From Lactarius indigo (taxonomy: Eukaryota > Basidiomycota > Agaricomycetes > Russulales > Russulaceae), in the NCBI GenBank assembly GCA_025766275.1, contig JAFKAC010000055.1:248001-312000 (forward strand): DNA of 64,000 nt, written 5' to 3'. This document shows, piece after piece, positions 1 to 11,424 of this stretch. The stretch's first letter is position 1. The number at the start of each line of letters is the position of its first letter. A model generated the notes under the pieces. The model ran no database searches and was not told the origin of the DNA. It saw only the letters and a list, made by a program, of their open reading frames with translations. Both the position numbers and the translations under genes were made by a program.

Positions 1-135
1 ACTGCCAGTGTGCACGGTCGGGCCAGCGACAGTCCACATCTCCATCACATTACAAAAGCTACAGTTATCAATGAAATGTTTCGCCGATTCACTCTCTGTA
101 GGGTAGACAAGCGACACAACTAATACACTGACGTC
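1..135. other. 3' flank of the receptor gene
   Basis: Short stretch downstream of the receptor stop codon (the gene runs on the minus strand). No open frame or repeat was recognised here; it presumably holds the 3' UTR and terminator. Confidence 0.4.
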
Positions 136-3100
136 CTATTCTCCGGTCAACAATTCTGCGATCTCGGAAAATCCGCTCGATGACGCGATCTGAATTGGAG
201 TTCGGCCTATATTATCCTGGGCTTCTACATTCGCGCCATAGCTAAGCAGTAGGCGCACGACGTTGCCTTTCGAGGCCAAATTGGAAGAAGCTGCCAGGTG
301 CAACGGTGTCGAGTGCCCCCCATCCTTAGCGTTGACATCTGCCCCGTTCAGGATCAGTAGTTTTACAGTATCAACACTCCCCTTGGACGACGCCAAGTGT
401 AACGGTGTTGAGTGGGTTTCATCCCTCGCAGCCACGTCCGCCCCGTGCCGGATCAATACCTGTACAATTCCATGCGTCTGGTCCATTGGATCCCGACTGA
501 ATCGCTCGATAAGTCTCTCGCCCTGTTCGTTTGCGTCAGCCTATTCCGGACCAAGTGCCGCACAGACCCGAGACTCACCTGGTCAGATGCTAAGTGCAAA
601 GGTGTCCTGTGACTCGCGTCCCTTGCTTTGACGTCTGCGCCGTGCTCGATTAATAGTCGCGTAATATCGCGAGTACCCTTTGACGACGCCAGATGCAAAG
701 GCGTGGACTGAGTGCCATCCCGTGAAGCCACGTCCGCGCCGTGCTCGAGCAATAGCCGGACAGTTTTGGCCGTTGCGTTAGGTTCCTCTTCGGAGTATGA
801 CAAGTAGCCTGAGGGTCTGTCGTTCTGTTCTTTCATATCAGCCCAGTGTTGCAACCAAAGTCGTGCAGTTTTGACACTCACACCAGACGATGCCAGATGC
901 AAAGGCGTCATGCGGTTCCCGTCCAGCGCGTTGACACCCGCGCCGTGCTCGATCAATAGTCGCGTGATTTCAGGACTCCATGAAGGCGACGCCAGGTGCA
1001 GAGGGGTGGATTGATTGTCATCCTGTGCTGTCGCGTCCGCGCCGTGCTCGAGCAAGACCTGGACGGCTTCAAGACTTCGATTGGATGATGCCAGATGTAA
1101 AGGCGTCTTGTGGCTCCCGTCATGAGCGTTGACGTTCGCACCGTGTTCGATCAATAGCCGTATAGTTTCAAACCTCTCGAGTGACAACGCCAGATGCAAG
1201 GGAGTCGAGTGGTTCCCATCTCGTGTATTCACGTCCGCCCCTTTCTCGATCAAAAGCCGCGTGGTTTCAGTGTCCCTCTCGGATAACGCCAGGTGCAAAG
1301 GCGTATTGTGGCTCTCGTCCAGTGCATTGACATTGGCGCCATTCTCGATCAATAACTGCACGACTTTAAGGTTGCGGCATGACGACGCCAGATGCAAAGG
1401 CGTATTGTGGCTCCCGTCCAGTGCGTTGACGTCGGCGCCATTCTCGATCAATAACTGCACAACTTTAAGGTTGCGGCATGACGACGCCAGATGCAGAGGT
1501 GTTGAGTGGGTGTTATCCCGTGCGGTCACGTCGGCGCCATGCTTGATCAATAGTCGTGTAGTTTCAGTGCCCCCCTCGGATGACGCCAGATGCAAAGGCG
1601 TATTGTGGTCCCCATCCAGTGCATTGACATCGGCACCATTCTCGATCAGTAGCTCAAGGTTGCGGGACGACGCCAGATGCAGAGGCGTTGAGTGAGTGCT
1701 ATCCCGTGCAGTCACGTCTGCGCCGTGCTTGATCAATAGTCGTGCAATTTCAGGAGGCCCCTCTGACAACGTCCTATGAAAAAGTAAATTGTGGTCCCCG
1801 TCGAGCACGTTGACATCGGCGCCATTCTCGATCAATAGCTGGATGGTTTTAAGATCCGATGAGGACAATGCCAGAAGCCAAGGGGTCTTCTGGCCTCCAT
1901 CTTGTGCATTGACGTCCGCGCCGTGCTCGATCAATAGTCGCACAATTTCAGGAGACCCCTTTGACGAGGCCAGATGTAAAGGCGTGGAATGAGTGTCATC
2001 TCGTGCGGTCACATCCGCGCCGTGCTCGAGTAATACCTGGACAGTTTCTGCCGCGGAGCCATACTGTTATTATACATCAGCCCTGTGCGGTGACAAGAGT
2101 TGCGCAGATTTGACACTCACACAAGACGATGCTAGATGCAAAGGAGTCTTCCTGTTCACATCTGGAAAGTTAACATCCGCGCCGCGCTTGATCAATAATC
2201 GCGCAATTTCTAGAGACCCATTTAACAAAGCCAGATGCAAGGGCGTAGAGTGAGTGTTGTCTTGTGCCGTCATTTTCGCGCCGTGCTCGAGCAATAACTG
2301 GACAGCTTCCAGACTCCGCTCGGACAACGCCAGATGCAAAGGTGTCTTGTGGGTCCCATCATGTGCGTTGACATCCGCGCCGTGCTTGATCAATAATCGC
2401 GCAATTTCTAGAGATTCATTTAACAATGCCAGGTGCAAAGGCGTGGAGTGAGCGTCGTCCTGTGCGGTCGTTTTGGCGCCGTGCTCGAGCAATAACTGGA
2501 CAGTTTCGAGACTCCACTGGCACGACGCCAGATGCAAAGGTGTCTTGTGGGTCCCATCATGTGCGTTGACATCCGCGCCGTGCTTGATCAATAATCGCGC
2601 AATTTCTCGAGACTCATTTAGCAAAGCCAGGTGCAAAGGCGTAGACTGAGTGTTATCATATACGGTCGTTGTCGCGCCGTGCTCGAGCAATAATTGGACA
2701 GTTTCAAGACCCCGCTTGGACAACGTCAGATGCAAAGGTGTCTTGTGGCTCTCATCCAGTGCGTTGACGTCCGCGCCGTGCTCGATTAATAATCGCGCAA
2801 TTTCAGGATACCCATTTAACAAAGCTAGATGCAAAGGCGTGGAGTGAGTGTTGTCCTGTGCAGTCGTTGTCGCGCCGTGCTTGAGCAATAACTGGACAGT
2901 TTCGAGACTCCACTGGCACGACGCCAGATGCAAAGGTGTCTTGTGGCTCCCATCCAGTGCGTTGACATCCGCGCCGCGCTCGATCAATAGGCGCATAGTT
3001 TCAAGGTCCCTTGAGGACAGCGTTAGATGCAAAGGTGTCGAGTGGTTCCCATCTTGTGCATTGACATCCGCGCCGTGTTCGATCAATAGCCGTACAAGTT

Positions 3101-5072
3101 CAGATCCACTTGAGGACAACGCCAGATGCAATGGCGCCTTGTGGCTCCCATCCAGCGCGTTGACATCTGCGCCGTGCCCGATCAATAGCTGTGCAATTTC
3201 AAGACCATTTGAGGGAGATGCCAGATGTAAAGGTGTCTGGTGGCTACTGTCCAGTGCATTGACGTTTGCGCCGCGCTCGATCAATAGCTGCACGAGGTCC
3301 CTTGAGGACGCGGACAACGCGAAATATTGATTTTTTCTTTTCCATCCCCCCATTTTAACCAAGGACAATGCGAGATGCAAAGGAGTATTGTGGCTCCCAT
3401 CACGCGCGTTGACATCCGCGCCGTTCTCGGTCAATAACTGCGCAGTTTTAAGATCCTTCGAGGACAACGCCAGATGCAAAGGTGTAGAGTGAGTGTCGTC
3501 CCGTGTGGCCGTGTTCGCGCCGTGCTTGAGTAGTTCCTGGACAGTTTCAAACCTCCCCTTTGACGACGCCAGATGCAAAGGTGTCTTGCGGTTCCAATCT
3601 TGAGCGTTGACATCTGCGCCTTTCTCGATCAATAGTCGCGCAATTATAGGACTCCACTTTGACGATGCCACATGCAAAGGGGTGGAGTGAGTGTCATTTC
3701 GTGCGGTTACGTCCGCGCCCTGCCCGAGCAATATCCGGAAAGTTTCGACCTCATTGCCGGGTCCCCCTCCTTGATGTGCTGACAAGTAGCTGTCCTCCTG
3801 ACCTTTCACATCAGCCCTGTGCTATGAAAAGAGTCGTGTAGCTTTGACACCCACCTCTGACGACGCCAGGTGTAAAGGTGTATTGTGGTCCACATCTAGT
3901 GCATTGACATCCGCGCCGTGTTCAATCAATAATCGCGCAATTCCAGAAGACACCTTTGACGACGCCAGATGCAAAGGCGTGGAATAAGTGTCATTGCGTG
4001 CGGCCACGTCTGCGCCGTGCTCGATCAATATCCTTACGACTTCAGGACTCCATGAAGGCGATGCCCGGTGCAAAGGTGTAGAGTGAGTGTTATCCCGTAC
4101 GTTCGCCTCCGCGCCGTGCTCGAGCAAAACTAGGACAGTTTCGGGCTTCGGTCTACGTAACCATCTATGAAGGTCTGAGGAGTATGTGTCGTTCTGTCCT
4201 TCCACATCAGCCCTGAACAATAACAAGATTTGCGCAGTTTTGACACTCACCGACGACGACGCCAGATGCAAAGGAGTAGTGCGGGCCCAATCCAGCGCAT
4301 TTACATCAGCGCCGTGCTTGATCAATAGTAGCGCGATATCAGGAGACTCAAATGACGACGCCAGATGCAAAGGCGTGGACTGAGAGTCATCCCGTGCGGT
4401 CGCGTCAGCGCCGTGCTCGAGTAATACTTGGACAGTTTCGGCCTTCGGGTTAGGCATGTATACTGAGATGCTGCCATCATTCTGTCCCTTCACATCAGCC
4501 CTGTGCTGCAACAAGAGTCGCGCAGTCTTGACACTCACCGAAGGAAACACCAGATGCAATGGCGTCCTGTGTTTCGTATCCTGTGAGGCGACATCCGCCC
4601 CGTGCTTCAACAACAGCCGCACAATTTCGACGTGTCCAGCTTCCGATGCCAGGTGCAAAGAAGTACGGCCTTCTTCGTTCTTAGCGTCGACAGTGATGCC
4701 GTCACGTTGTAGTAGCATCTGAACGAATTCAGTCCGCCCATTCTTCGCCGCCAAGTGGAGTGGCATCTCGTCGTTGTCCACTCGTGAGCACGCATCAGCA
4801 CCATGGTCAAATAGCCACTGCGCGATATCGACAGACCCCTCCTCCGATGCAGCGTGCAGTGGAGTCCAATGTTTGTACGCCATGATACCCACGTCTGCGC
4901 GATTTTGATATAGTAGCTCCGCGATGTCGAAATGTCTGTTGCGTAACGCTACCACCAGTGGACTGAGACACTGACCAAGCTTAGCATTTATGTGTTGTGG
5001 GTGCTTAGCGACAAGATATTTTGCAAGGTCACGGAATCCGTACAGTGAGGCATAGTATAGGGGAGATCCGCG
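136..5072 (-). repeat. Ankyrin-coding tandem repeat array, about 45 units of 99 bp
   Basis: Units of 99 bp encode the pattern TPLHLAS..G..E.VRLLLEHGADVNA.D. Neighbouring units are nearly identical in DNA in places. The sequence around 1370-1480 repeats with a 99-bp period, and 2340-2607 repeats with a 198-bp period. The 198-bp period reflects a two-repeat higher-order unit in which a KTPLHLA...VQLLLEHGA repeat alternates with an STPLHLALLN...ARLLIKHGADVNA repeat. The first four or five repeats next to the NACHT module (about 4560-5072) are divergent, and the distal ones are homogenised. This indicates recent unequal exchange or gene conversion in the sensor part of the receptor. Confidence 0.9.
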
Positions 5073-7809
5073 ATGTTCTTGCCGTCCACGCCTGTGAAGT
5101 GAATGAAAACCGCCCCATCCTGTGTCAATGTCGTATAATTTGAGCCACGCTTCGAAATAGGGTTTTTCAGGGTCAAAGAGTGACTGTATCCCAACTTGAA
5201 TGTGTGTCGAAACTGCGTACATGGCACGCCAGTGGTCCACCCAATGTGCAGCGGCATACTCGGCTAGAGGAGAGCTACTTTTGGCCTTAGAATTGCCCGC
5301 GCCGTTTCCTGGTTGGAGCAGGATTCCCAAGCAAGCCTCGACAATGACGGTGTGCGCCGGCTGGAGGCGGATATGAAACTCTGAAACGTCTACGCTTGAA
5401 GCCAGGCGCCTCGAGACCAAGAACTCTTTGACCGAAAAGTGCGAAAATTGCACCACTCGGTGACCGCCGTCGTCCACAACAGAGATCAAGCTGGAGCACG
5501 TAGACAACACAGTTTCTTGCTGGTCTTCTCCTCGCCAATCCTCCTTCAATTCCGGAATCCCTTCTTCAGCCCCATCGAAGTCGAGCGCGAGAATCTCCGC
5601 AAGCTCCTCGACACGAAGCGGACGGCTGGCCACGGTAAGGCATTGTAACAGACGATAAGCTTGCCGTCGGTTAGCCGTCACAATTTCTTTCAACACCCGC
5701 TCGTATGTCTCGTCCAACGAAGTGGGCAATTCCCTTAGAACACGTGGGACATTCTGTGGGAGGCAATGTTGCAGCATTTCCAGCTGACAAAAGACCCATC
5801 GGAACCTCAAATGAAATGAGCCAAGATCATCACCATATTTAAACGCACTTACATTCCATCAGCTCCTTCCGAGAGCGTCTCGATAACCTGATCTTTATCC
5901 ACATCCCTCCATTTCTTTATTGACCCAACCGGGTTGGAGCGTACCACAGATTCAACATATTTAGCGATGTCCTCCTTTTGTCCGCTTTCTTCGTGAAGAG
6001 AGACAGAATGCGACGCGACTCCCTCAAGGGCACCCCGAATGTCGACCTCCGGACGGCTTGTCACACAAATACGAAGACTTGGGAGCTGCAGGTCGACGAG
6101 GTCCTTCACGAGGTCAAGGACCTGTTCGCGAAACGATGGTACTCCAGAGGTGCTGGGACACTCGTCAAGAGCATCCAAGATAAGGTAAATTGGGCCTTGG
6201 TCCGGAAGAGTGAGCATCTCCTTCAGGCAGCGCACCAAGGCACTATCATTAGGCTGACGCGCGCCATCGTCATGTGATTTATAGAGGCGGGAGAGTACGT
6301 CACAAAAGGGATCGGAGCGAGCAGAAAGTTGGAGAAGAAGTGAAGGGAGTAGATTGCGGCGGGATCTCTTGTCGACATCCCGGAAGTCGAAATAAAAATA
6401 AGCCATCGACGCCAATCCGGCCTCGTACTGAACAGCAATCTTTTGGATTATTGAGGAACTGCCCATTAACCGTAAGTCTCCTAGCGCCACAAGAGTCAAA
6501 GCGGGACTAACCATAAAACGCTCTTTCCAGAGCCAGCTACGCAACGGGCGTTCTGTCAGATCACCGGAGCCATCAAAGATTCGAAGCGCGTACGTTTCCC
6601 GTGGACCCACAATAGGGAACCGGTTATCATCCATTTCTCAAAGATGTTTCCGTCACAGAACCACTCGGTGGTTCCCTTGTGTTGAATACCGCATGCGATG
6701 TTGTGATTTGTGGACGGATCGGAGGGAGATTGCCATTTCCTAAGGTTCTCTCTCATTTGTCTCCCTGTGATCGAGTCAGATATGACTATCGGCGAAGACA
6801 GGACTGATGACGAACGCTTTACGTCGTGTATGTCGTACGCTATTTGTCGCATCACCGATTTCGCTTCCGTCGCCACTTTCTCGCCGTCTAGTCGATTAAA
6901 TATTAGTGACGGTGTCGATGACCAGCCGAGCACAGTTTGCGCACCATTAATGACCGTTTGCACTTGCTTGCCGATCTCCTCAATTGTCGCACCGATGTCG
7001 TGGGTAATCCTCAGTAGCTCCGCGTTCGCCATTCGAGCCTCGTCATTCGTCATTTTGTCTAGCTCTTTCAATCCGTCTTCAAGCCTTGTTATTCCCACGA
7101 CCTTCTTTAGAAATTTCTCTGATCGTACATCAGCCCCGAGCGACCTAAAGCGAAGGATGAGCTCACTGCATCGACTTTGTTTCATTTCCATTGTGGCCGT
7201 CCCAAGGATATTCAGGACCCCAACCATTATCTTCACCATCATGTCCGTCATCGCCGGAGTGGGAGGGACTTGGGTGTAAATTTCAAGTCTTCGGAAGAAA
7301 TTCTCGACGCGCTCGAAGATATCGATGAGGACATCCTGGCTTGCTTCGACGTCCTTAGCCGCCTAAGAACCTCCGCTGTTACAAGGGCCCGCACCGAGTG
7401 GGTAAATAAGAGCACTTACCAAGAGGAGAACACCGGCACCAGCAAAGATGACCTTGGCCGGAGAGAAAACCTGTCAAATCTATATGAGGGCGAGATCACT
7501 AACAAATCAATTGATACGCACCAAGCCAATGCCTTCGCCAAGTATAGTAGAAAAAGTATAGAGCACGTTGATCGTTGGGTCAATCCATCGCCGCAATCTC
7601 TCATCACCGCTCCGAGATTGCTCGAACTGGTGGACCTGGTCTTGAAGTATTTTCAGAATTTCCGCGGGAGAGTCGCATGCTTGGAGCTGGATAGTGAGAG
7701 GGTGAGCGATAAGGTTTTGCTTAGTCTCTCTTTTATATGCCCTGAGGGCTTTTTCAAAGATGACTTTGAAATTGGAAGCAGGTGCTGTCGTTGCGGGATT
7801 CTTATGCAT
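136..7809 (-). CDS. Goodbye-NACHT-ankyrin STAND (NLR-type) receptor, 2355 aa, 12 exons
   Basis: Proposed exons, in minus-strand order: 7809-7522, 7470-7420, 7362-6594, 6536-6512, 6458-5853, 5805-4539, 4481-4251, 4193-3855, 3797-2121, 2063-882, 824-579, 522-136. They sum to 7068 nt, 2356 codons with the stop. Residues about 10-280 match the fungal STAND N-terminal Goodbye-type region (LAHPL, QFEQSRSGDERLRRW, FAGAGVLLLAAKD, PTPAMTDMMVKIM). The NACHT ATPase follows, with Walker A GKPGSGKS at 368-375 and Walker B IYLILDALDE at 468-477, then a TSRPE sensor and a winged-helix-like segment (FSHFSVKEFLVSRRL). From about residue 825 to the end there are roughly 45 ankyrin repeats. Such proteins are cytosolic switches that oligomerise after ligand sensing by the repeats. 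An alternative in-frame ATG lies at 7842. The six introns inside the repeat array are inferred from sequence only. If they were retained, the protein would end at the TAG at 3824-3822 after 1240 aa. Confidence 0.85.
523..4538 (-). other. Six homologous 56-57 nt introns embedded in the ankyrin array
   Basis: The introns lie at 4482-4538, 4194-4250, 3798-3854, 2064-2120, 825-881 (57 nt each) and 523-578 (56 nt), all on the minus strand and all phase 0. Each starts GTGAGT or GTGGGT, has a CTGAT or CTGAC branch-like motif 12-17 nt before the end, and ends in CAG. The third contains an in-frame TAG and the fourth a TAA-TAA pair. The sixth is one base short of a multiple of three. The first, second and fifth are open in frame and read as half an ankyrin repeat (KTARLLLQHRADVKGQ-like). 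The intron assignment is inference from motifs and from restoration of a single frame; no transcript was available. Confidence 0.75.
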
Positions 7810-10800
7810 AGAGCTAGAGGCGCGCAATCGCCTCAGGCTCATGTTGATGCGATGGTAGTAGAAAGTTGTGGACGATAAGTTTGGGACTGAAAGCGCTGGC
7901 ACGGGTGAGAACGAGCACGCGTGTCCCCTTGAAAGTCCCGGAAGTTGCCTGGACCCTGCTGGATGCGGGGTGATAGCCGCCCAAAGAATCAACTTCAATC
8001 ATTACGCCTGCTAGGGCGAGGAACTGTATCAGGCACTGTCACATCTCATACTAGTATTCACACGAGCAAAGATGAGCGATAGTACCAAAGATAGTACATG
8101 AACCGGACATGTGTTCTCGCGATAATTGCAGGTGGGAGAAAGTAGAAATCTATGAGGGTGGTGAAGTGCCGCGCCACGATGTGAGTCGATCGTAAGGTAT
8201 GTTTCACTATCCCAGGCTCCCGGGTCATTGCTGTTCAGCCGACGGAGGCCGGGATCGTCGCCTGTGAAACGGATGAGGCGGCACGTGCTCGTTCCACTTT
8301 TTCGTGCTGTCATCCATCCCAATTTCTCGACTGGTTCAAGCCTGGGTTCAAGGAACTTATTTCGCCCACTCGCCACGCCCAGTAATTGCTTAGGAATCGA
8401 GGCCCACATTCTCCGATCCCCATCCGCTCGCTCCGGGAGGGCAGTTGAAAAGCATAAGTGCCAGTACACTTCAACTCCCTGTACCATGCGCCGGTCCCTC
8501 CTCCCTTGCGCCACACCAAACCTTAAGCGGAGAGCAAGGCAGTGACTGTCAAAGAGTGAATAATACTATCCCAATCCGATGTACCTTCAAGTTCTATTTT
8601 CACGTCGTACCCTCAACTAGCACCAGCTATTGTCAATACCCCACGTACCAACCGTGTCCCCCCATTTTCCACTCACGCTCCCTCTCTCCTCTCCCGAGAT
8701 GCACATGGTCATCAAAAGTTTGTGTGGCCAAAATGCTGCGGGATGTGTCCCTGTTTTCAGAACGGATCCAAGGTCTTTCCCCTCCGAAACATGCAGACTC
8801 TTCCCATTACTTCGCGTCCGCGAGACTTCTCCAGAAGGTTGGCCCCGTAGGGGACGCGTCCAAATTACTTCTGTGTTCCTTATTTCTGGCACCTGGATTG
8901 GCAAAGGTGGGGCCACCTCAGCACGCGCCACGGATATGTAAGTATATGCTTCGGGTGGCCAAGGTCATTGGGGCGACGAAGTTATCGAGTATACCAGGGA
9001 TCGCCATCAGAGTGGCCGCCTCTGAGGAATCACCGTCTTAATAGGGCGCATAGGCAGCTAACAGAAGTGCACCAAAGCCGAGTATTCGTGGACGAAGTTC
9101 GATGTACGTCGTAGCGGTGAGCTGTACACGTCATTTCTCTCGCGCGACGGGACAGGTGAGGACCCGTGACCTTCACCTACAGGCGATGGGTGAGGAAAAG
9201 GAGGTGTGTTCGGGTTTGAGCCGGCGGTCCTTGCCGCCGCACCGTGCGCCAGATCACCAACTGCACAGTCAATAGACCAATTCATGGAGTCTTTTGGAAC
9301 AGTCTTTATCTCCTTTGTGAGTAAATACCTAAACATTCAATGCCCTAGCCGCGCAGAGTTCCTGGGTGGCTTGCCGTCAGCCCGAGCTCAGGCCAATGGT
9401 GATGGTCCCTTTCGCTTCCATGCTTAACAGAGTATCCCCATCAACGACCCATTTACAGAACGGACTAGGTTATGTAAGACGGACGCTGAGACACCCGATG
9501 TCTTTAGTCATCGTCACTCCTCTCTAATGCCATACATGCCAGTGTTAAGTTACCTCCGTCCTTCGGGCCCTTTCGTCGTGGGTACCAGGAACCCCTATGC
9601 TCCTGGGTTTCCGATTTCTAGACCATTTCAGCGCTAATTTTCTTGTGGCATTTGTCTTTTTTGAGGTGTCTTCAAGTTCACTCATCACGCAGTGGGGAGG
9701 CTTGCGCTCGATGTTTGACGCTTTCGGTTCGGTCCGGCACCGCTTATGTAACTTCGAGAGGTCCTGAACACATCGTCTTTTCTACTCTACTTCACAGTAC
9801 TGGGCTTACCATGTTAGCGCCCCTGGGCTGGACGACTTCTCCCCCTAGGTCGCAAGACACGTATTATTAGCGGCGGAGCGGAGGCGGTCGGACTTGGAAC
9901 AAATTTGCAGCAGCCGGGCGGAAGAAAATGTTACAACCCTCATCACAAGCTCATGGATCGCAAAGCCCTCAATCTCCGCTTCCCCAACTCGTCGGGGCCG
10001 TCAGGTATGATCATGGGCCTACCATGTCGTTCCACGTGCGTTTAATATACAGTACGTACGAGTGAAGGGCACACTTGTCTGGTGGCTCTCTTTGATTCTT
10101 GTTTTCTGCCAGGACCTGGACAATCTACTGACGCATGTGCGTGAAAAAGTCTAGAATCCGTAGTTTGGTCGGTCAAAGGAATCCCAGGGTCTCTGTGCTG
10201 CCGACTAGACACCGTAATGTTCCTTGAATGTATGGACAAGCGACGTGCTATGAGACCGCGTGATGATGTGATTACAGCACAGCGCACACGTAGGAACGCA
10301 CCGTAATAACGAACAGCCCCTCATCGTGAACTTTTTGCATTTAGTTCTTTCGGACCATGTGAAGACGGCTGGACGCGTTTCTAGAAATCAGTGCGGATCG
10401 GTGGTCGAAACTCGGGACACTCCGAGTTGCGGGCCAGCGTCGGCTGTCGCAAATGTCTACTAGTGTTCACATAACACCTCAAGGACGATTGTCCCGTGTC
10501 ACGTAGAGAGACCGGCAACAAGCGTCCCCAGCACTATACTTATATGATAACATTGATCAGAAATCAGCTTGATGCCGGATGCAAGGCCGGATGATTCGAC
10601 CCTGTCATCTGCGAGGACCGGTTAGTTGGATACGGAAGAAACTAGTAACTTAACGTTTCTGTGGTGCGGGGATGGATGCACACATGGTACCTAGATGTCG
10701 AGTTAGCTTAGACTCGGAAATACCGCCCCTGAGGTTCCTGATGGCAAGCCTGATGGGCCCTTGTTTTCCACCGTGCCGTGTCAAGTTCAAGTTTAATTCC

Positions 10801-11239
10801 CATCCACTGTAGGCTCGGCAAATAACGCTCTTGGACAGCACGGCAAGAATTATCCCAGTCGTCCCGTGCTGCAACCCAATAGACTCGAGTATAGCGAACG
10901 TCGATCAAGACGTCGATACCAGCTACTAGTAGAAAGCCCTCCTTGGAAGCGGTAGACCCAAGGGATGAAGATGGCCATTTAATTTCTATGCCAGGGCATG
11001 TAACTCAGTTTACATTCCATCGGGGATGCCTCTACATTAACGTAAGGGTCTGGGTGTGTACAACCTGAAGCAAGACCTGAAGACGTCAAACCCACGAGGG
11101 TGTCAGTTCCGAACGGGCCGGCTCTTCAAAGGGTTTTCACCGGTTTTCTGCGACATGTTCACAAAGGCTTGAAGGAAAATATTTATTCCCACACGCTGTC
11201 CGCCTATGTTTTCGTACTGGTACCTGAAGTGGCATGACC
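7810..11239. other. Spacer between receptor and WSC array
   Basis: No gene with supportable coding features was found. The left part (7810 to about 9050) presumably holds the receptor promoter; no clear TATA box was seen upstream of 7809. From about 9130 rightward the sequence is clearly similar to 24540-26590, the spacer before WSC gene 5. It is therefore the left arm of a WSC repeat unit, not unique DNA. Confidence 0.5.
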
Positions 11240-11380
11240 GCACTTAGTGCGCGACACCTGTCCGCCTACGCGAACAAGGGTCACTCTGCAGAGTTCGCAC
11301 ATGACTCGTTCGCCGCCATGGATGACCGCGTGATACCCATTCCAAGTTGCTCCAATTCATGAGATGCAGGGGTATATAAA
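11240..11380 (+). promoter_or_regulatory. WSC gene 1 promoter: palindromic core and TATA box
   Basis: The core GCACTTAGTGCGC at 11240-11252 has near-perfect dyad symmetry and lies 185 bp before the ATG. TATATAAA at 11373-11380 lies about 50 bp before the ATG. Both positions match those of the other nine intact genes in the array. Confidence 0.65.
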
Positions 11381-11424
11381 GGACAAAGAGTAGATGCTTT
11401 TGATGCAGCCCTCGGGACTTTGCC

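Noticed and set aside
1129..3330. Plus-strand open frames (SAPCSINN...ARCKGVE repeats) as a second repeat protein
   Set aside because: They are the antisense reading of the ankyrin repeats; their periodicity is inherited from the minus-strand coding sequence.
136..5072. CRISPR-like or satellite array from regular repeats
   Set aside because: The 99-bp units are translated ankyrin repeats without spacers, in a eukaryotic gene with introns.
136..7809. Receptor gene as a pseudogene with three nonsense/frameshift mutations
   Set aside because: All disruptions fall in segments with donor, branch and acceptor signals at homologous positions, and removing them gives an exact open frame of 2355 codons.
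8445..9041. 198-aa plus-strand frame in the first spacer
   Set aside because: No domain, unfavourable composition, overlapped by equal frames on the other strand, and part of a non-conserved spacer.
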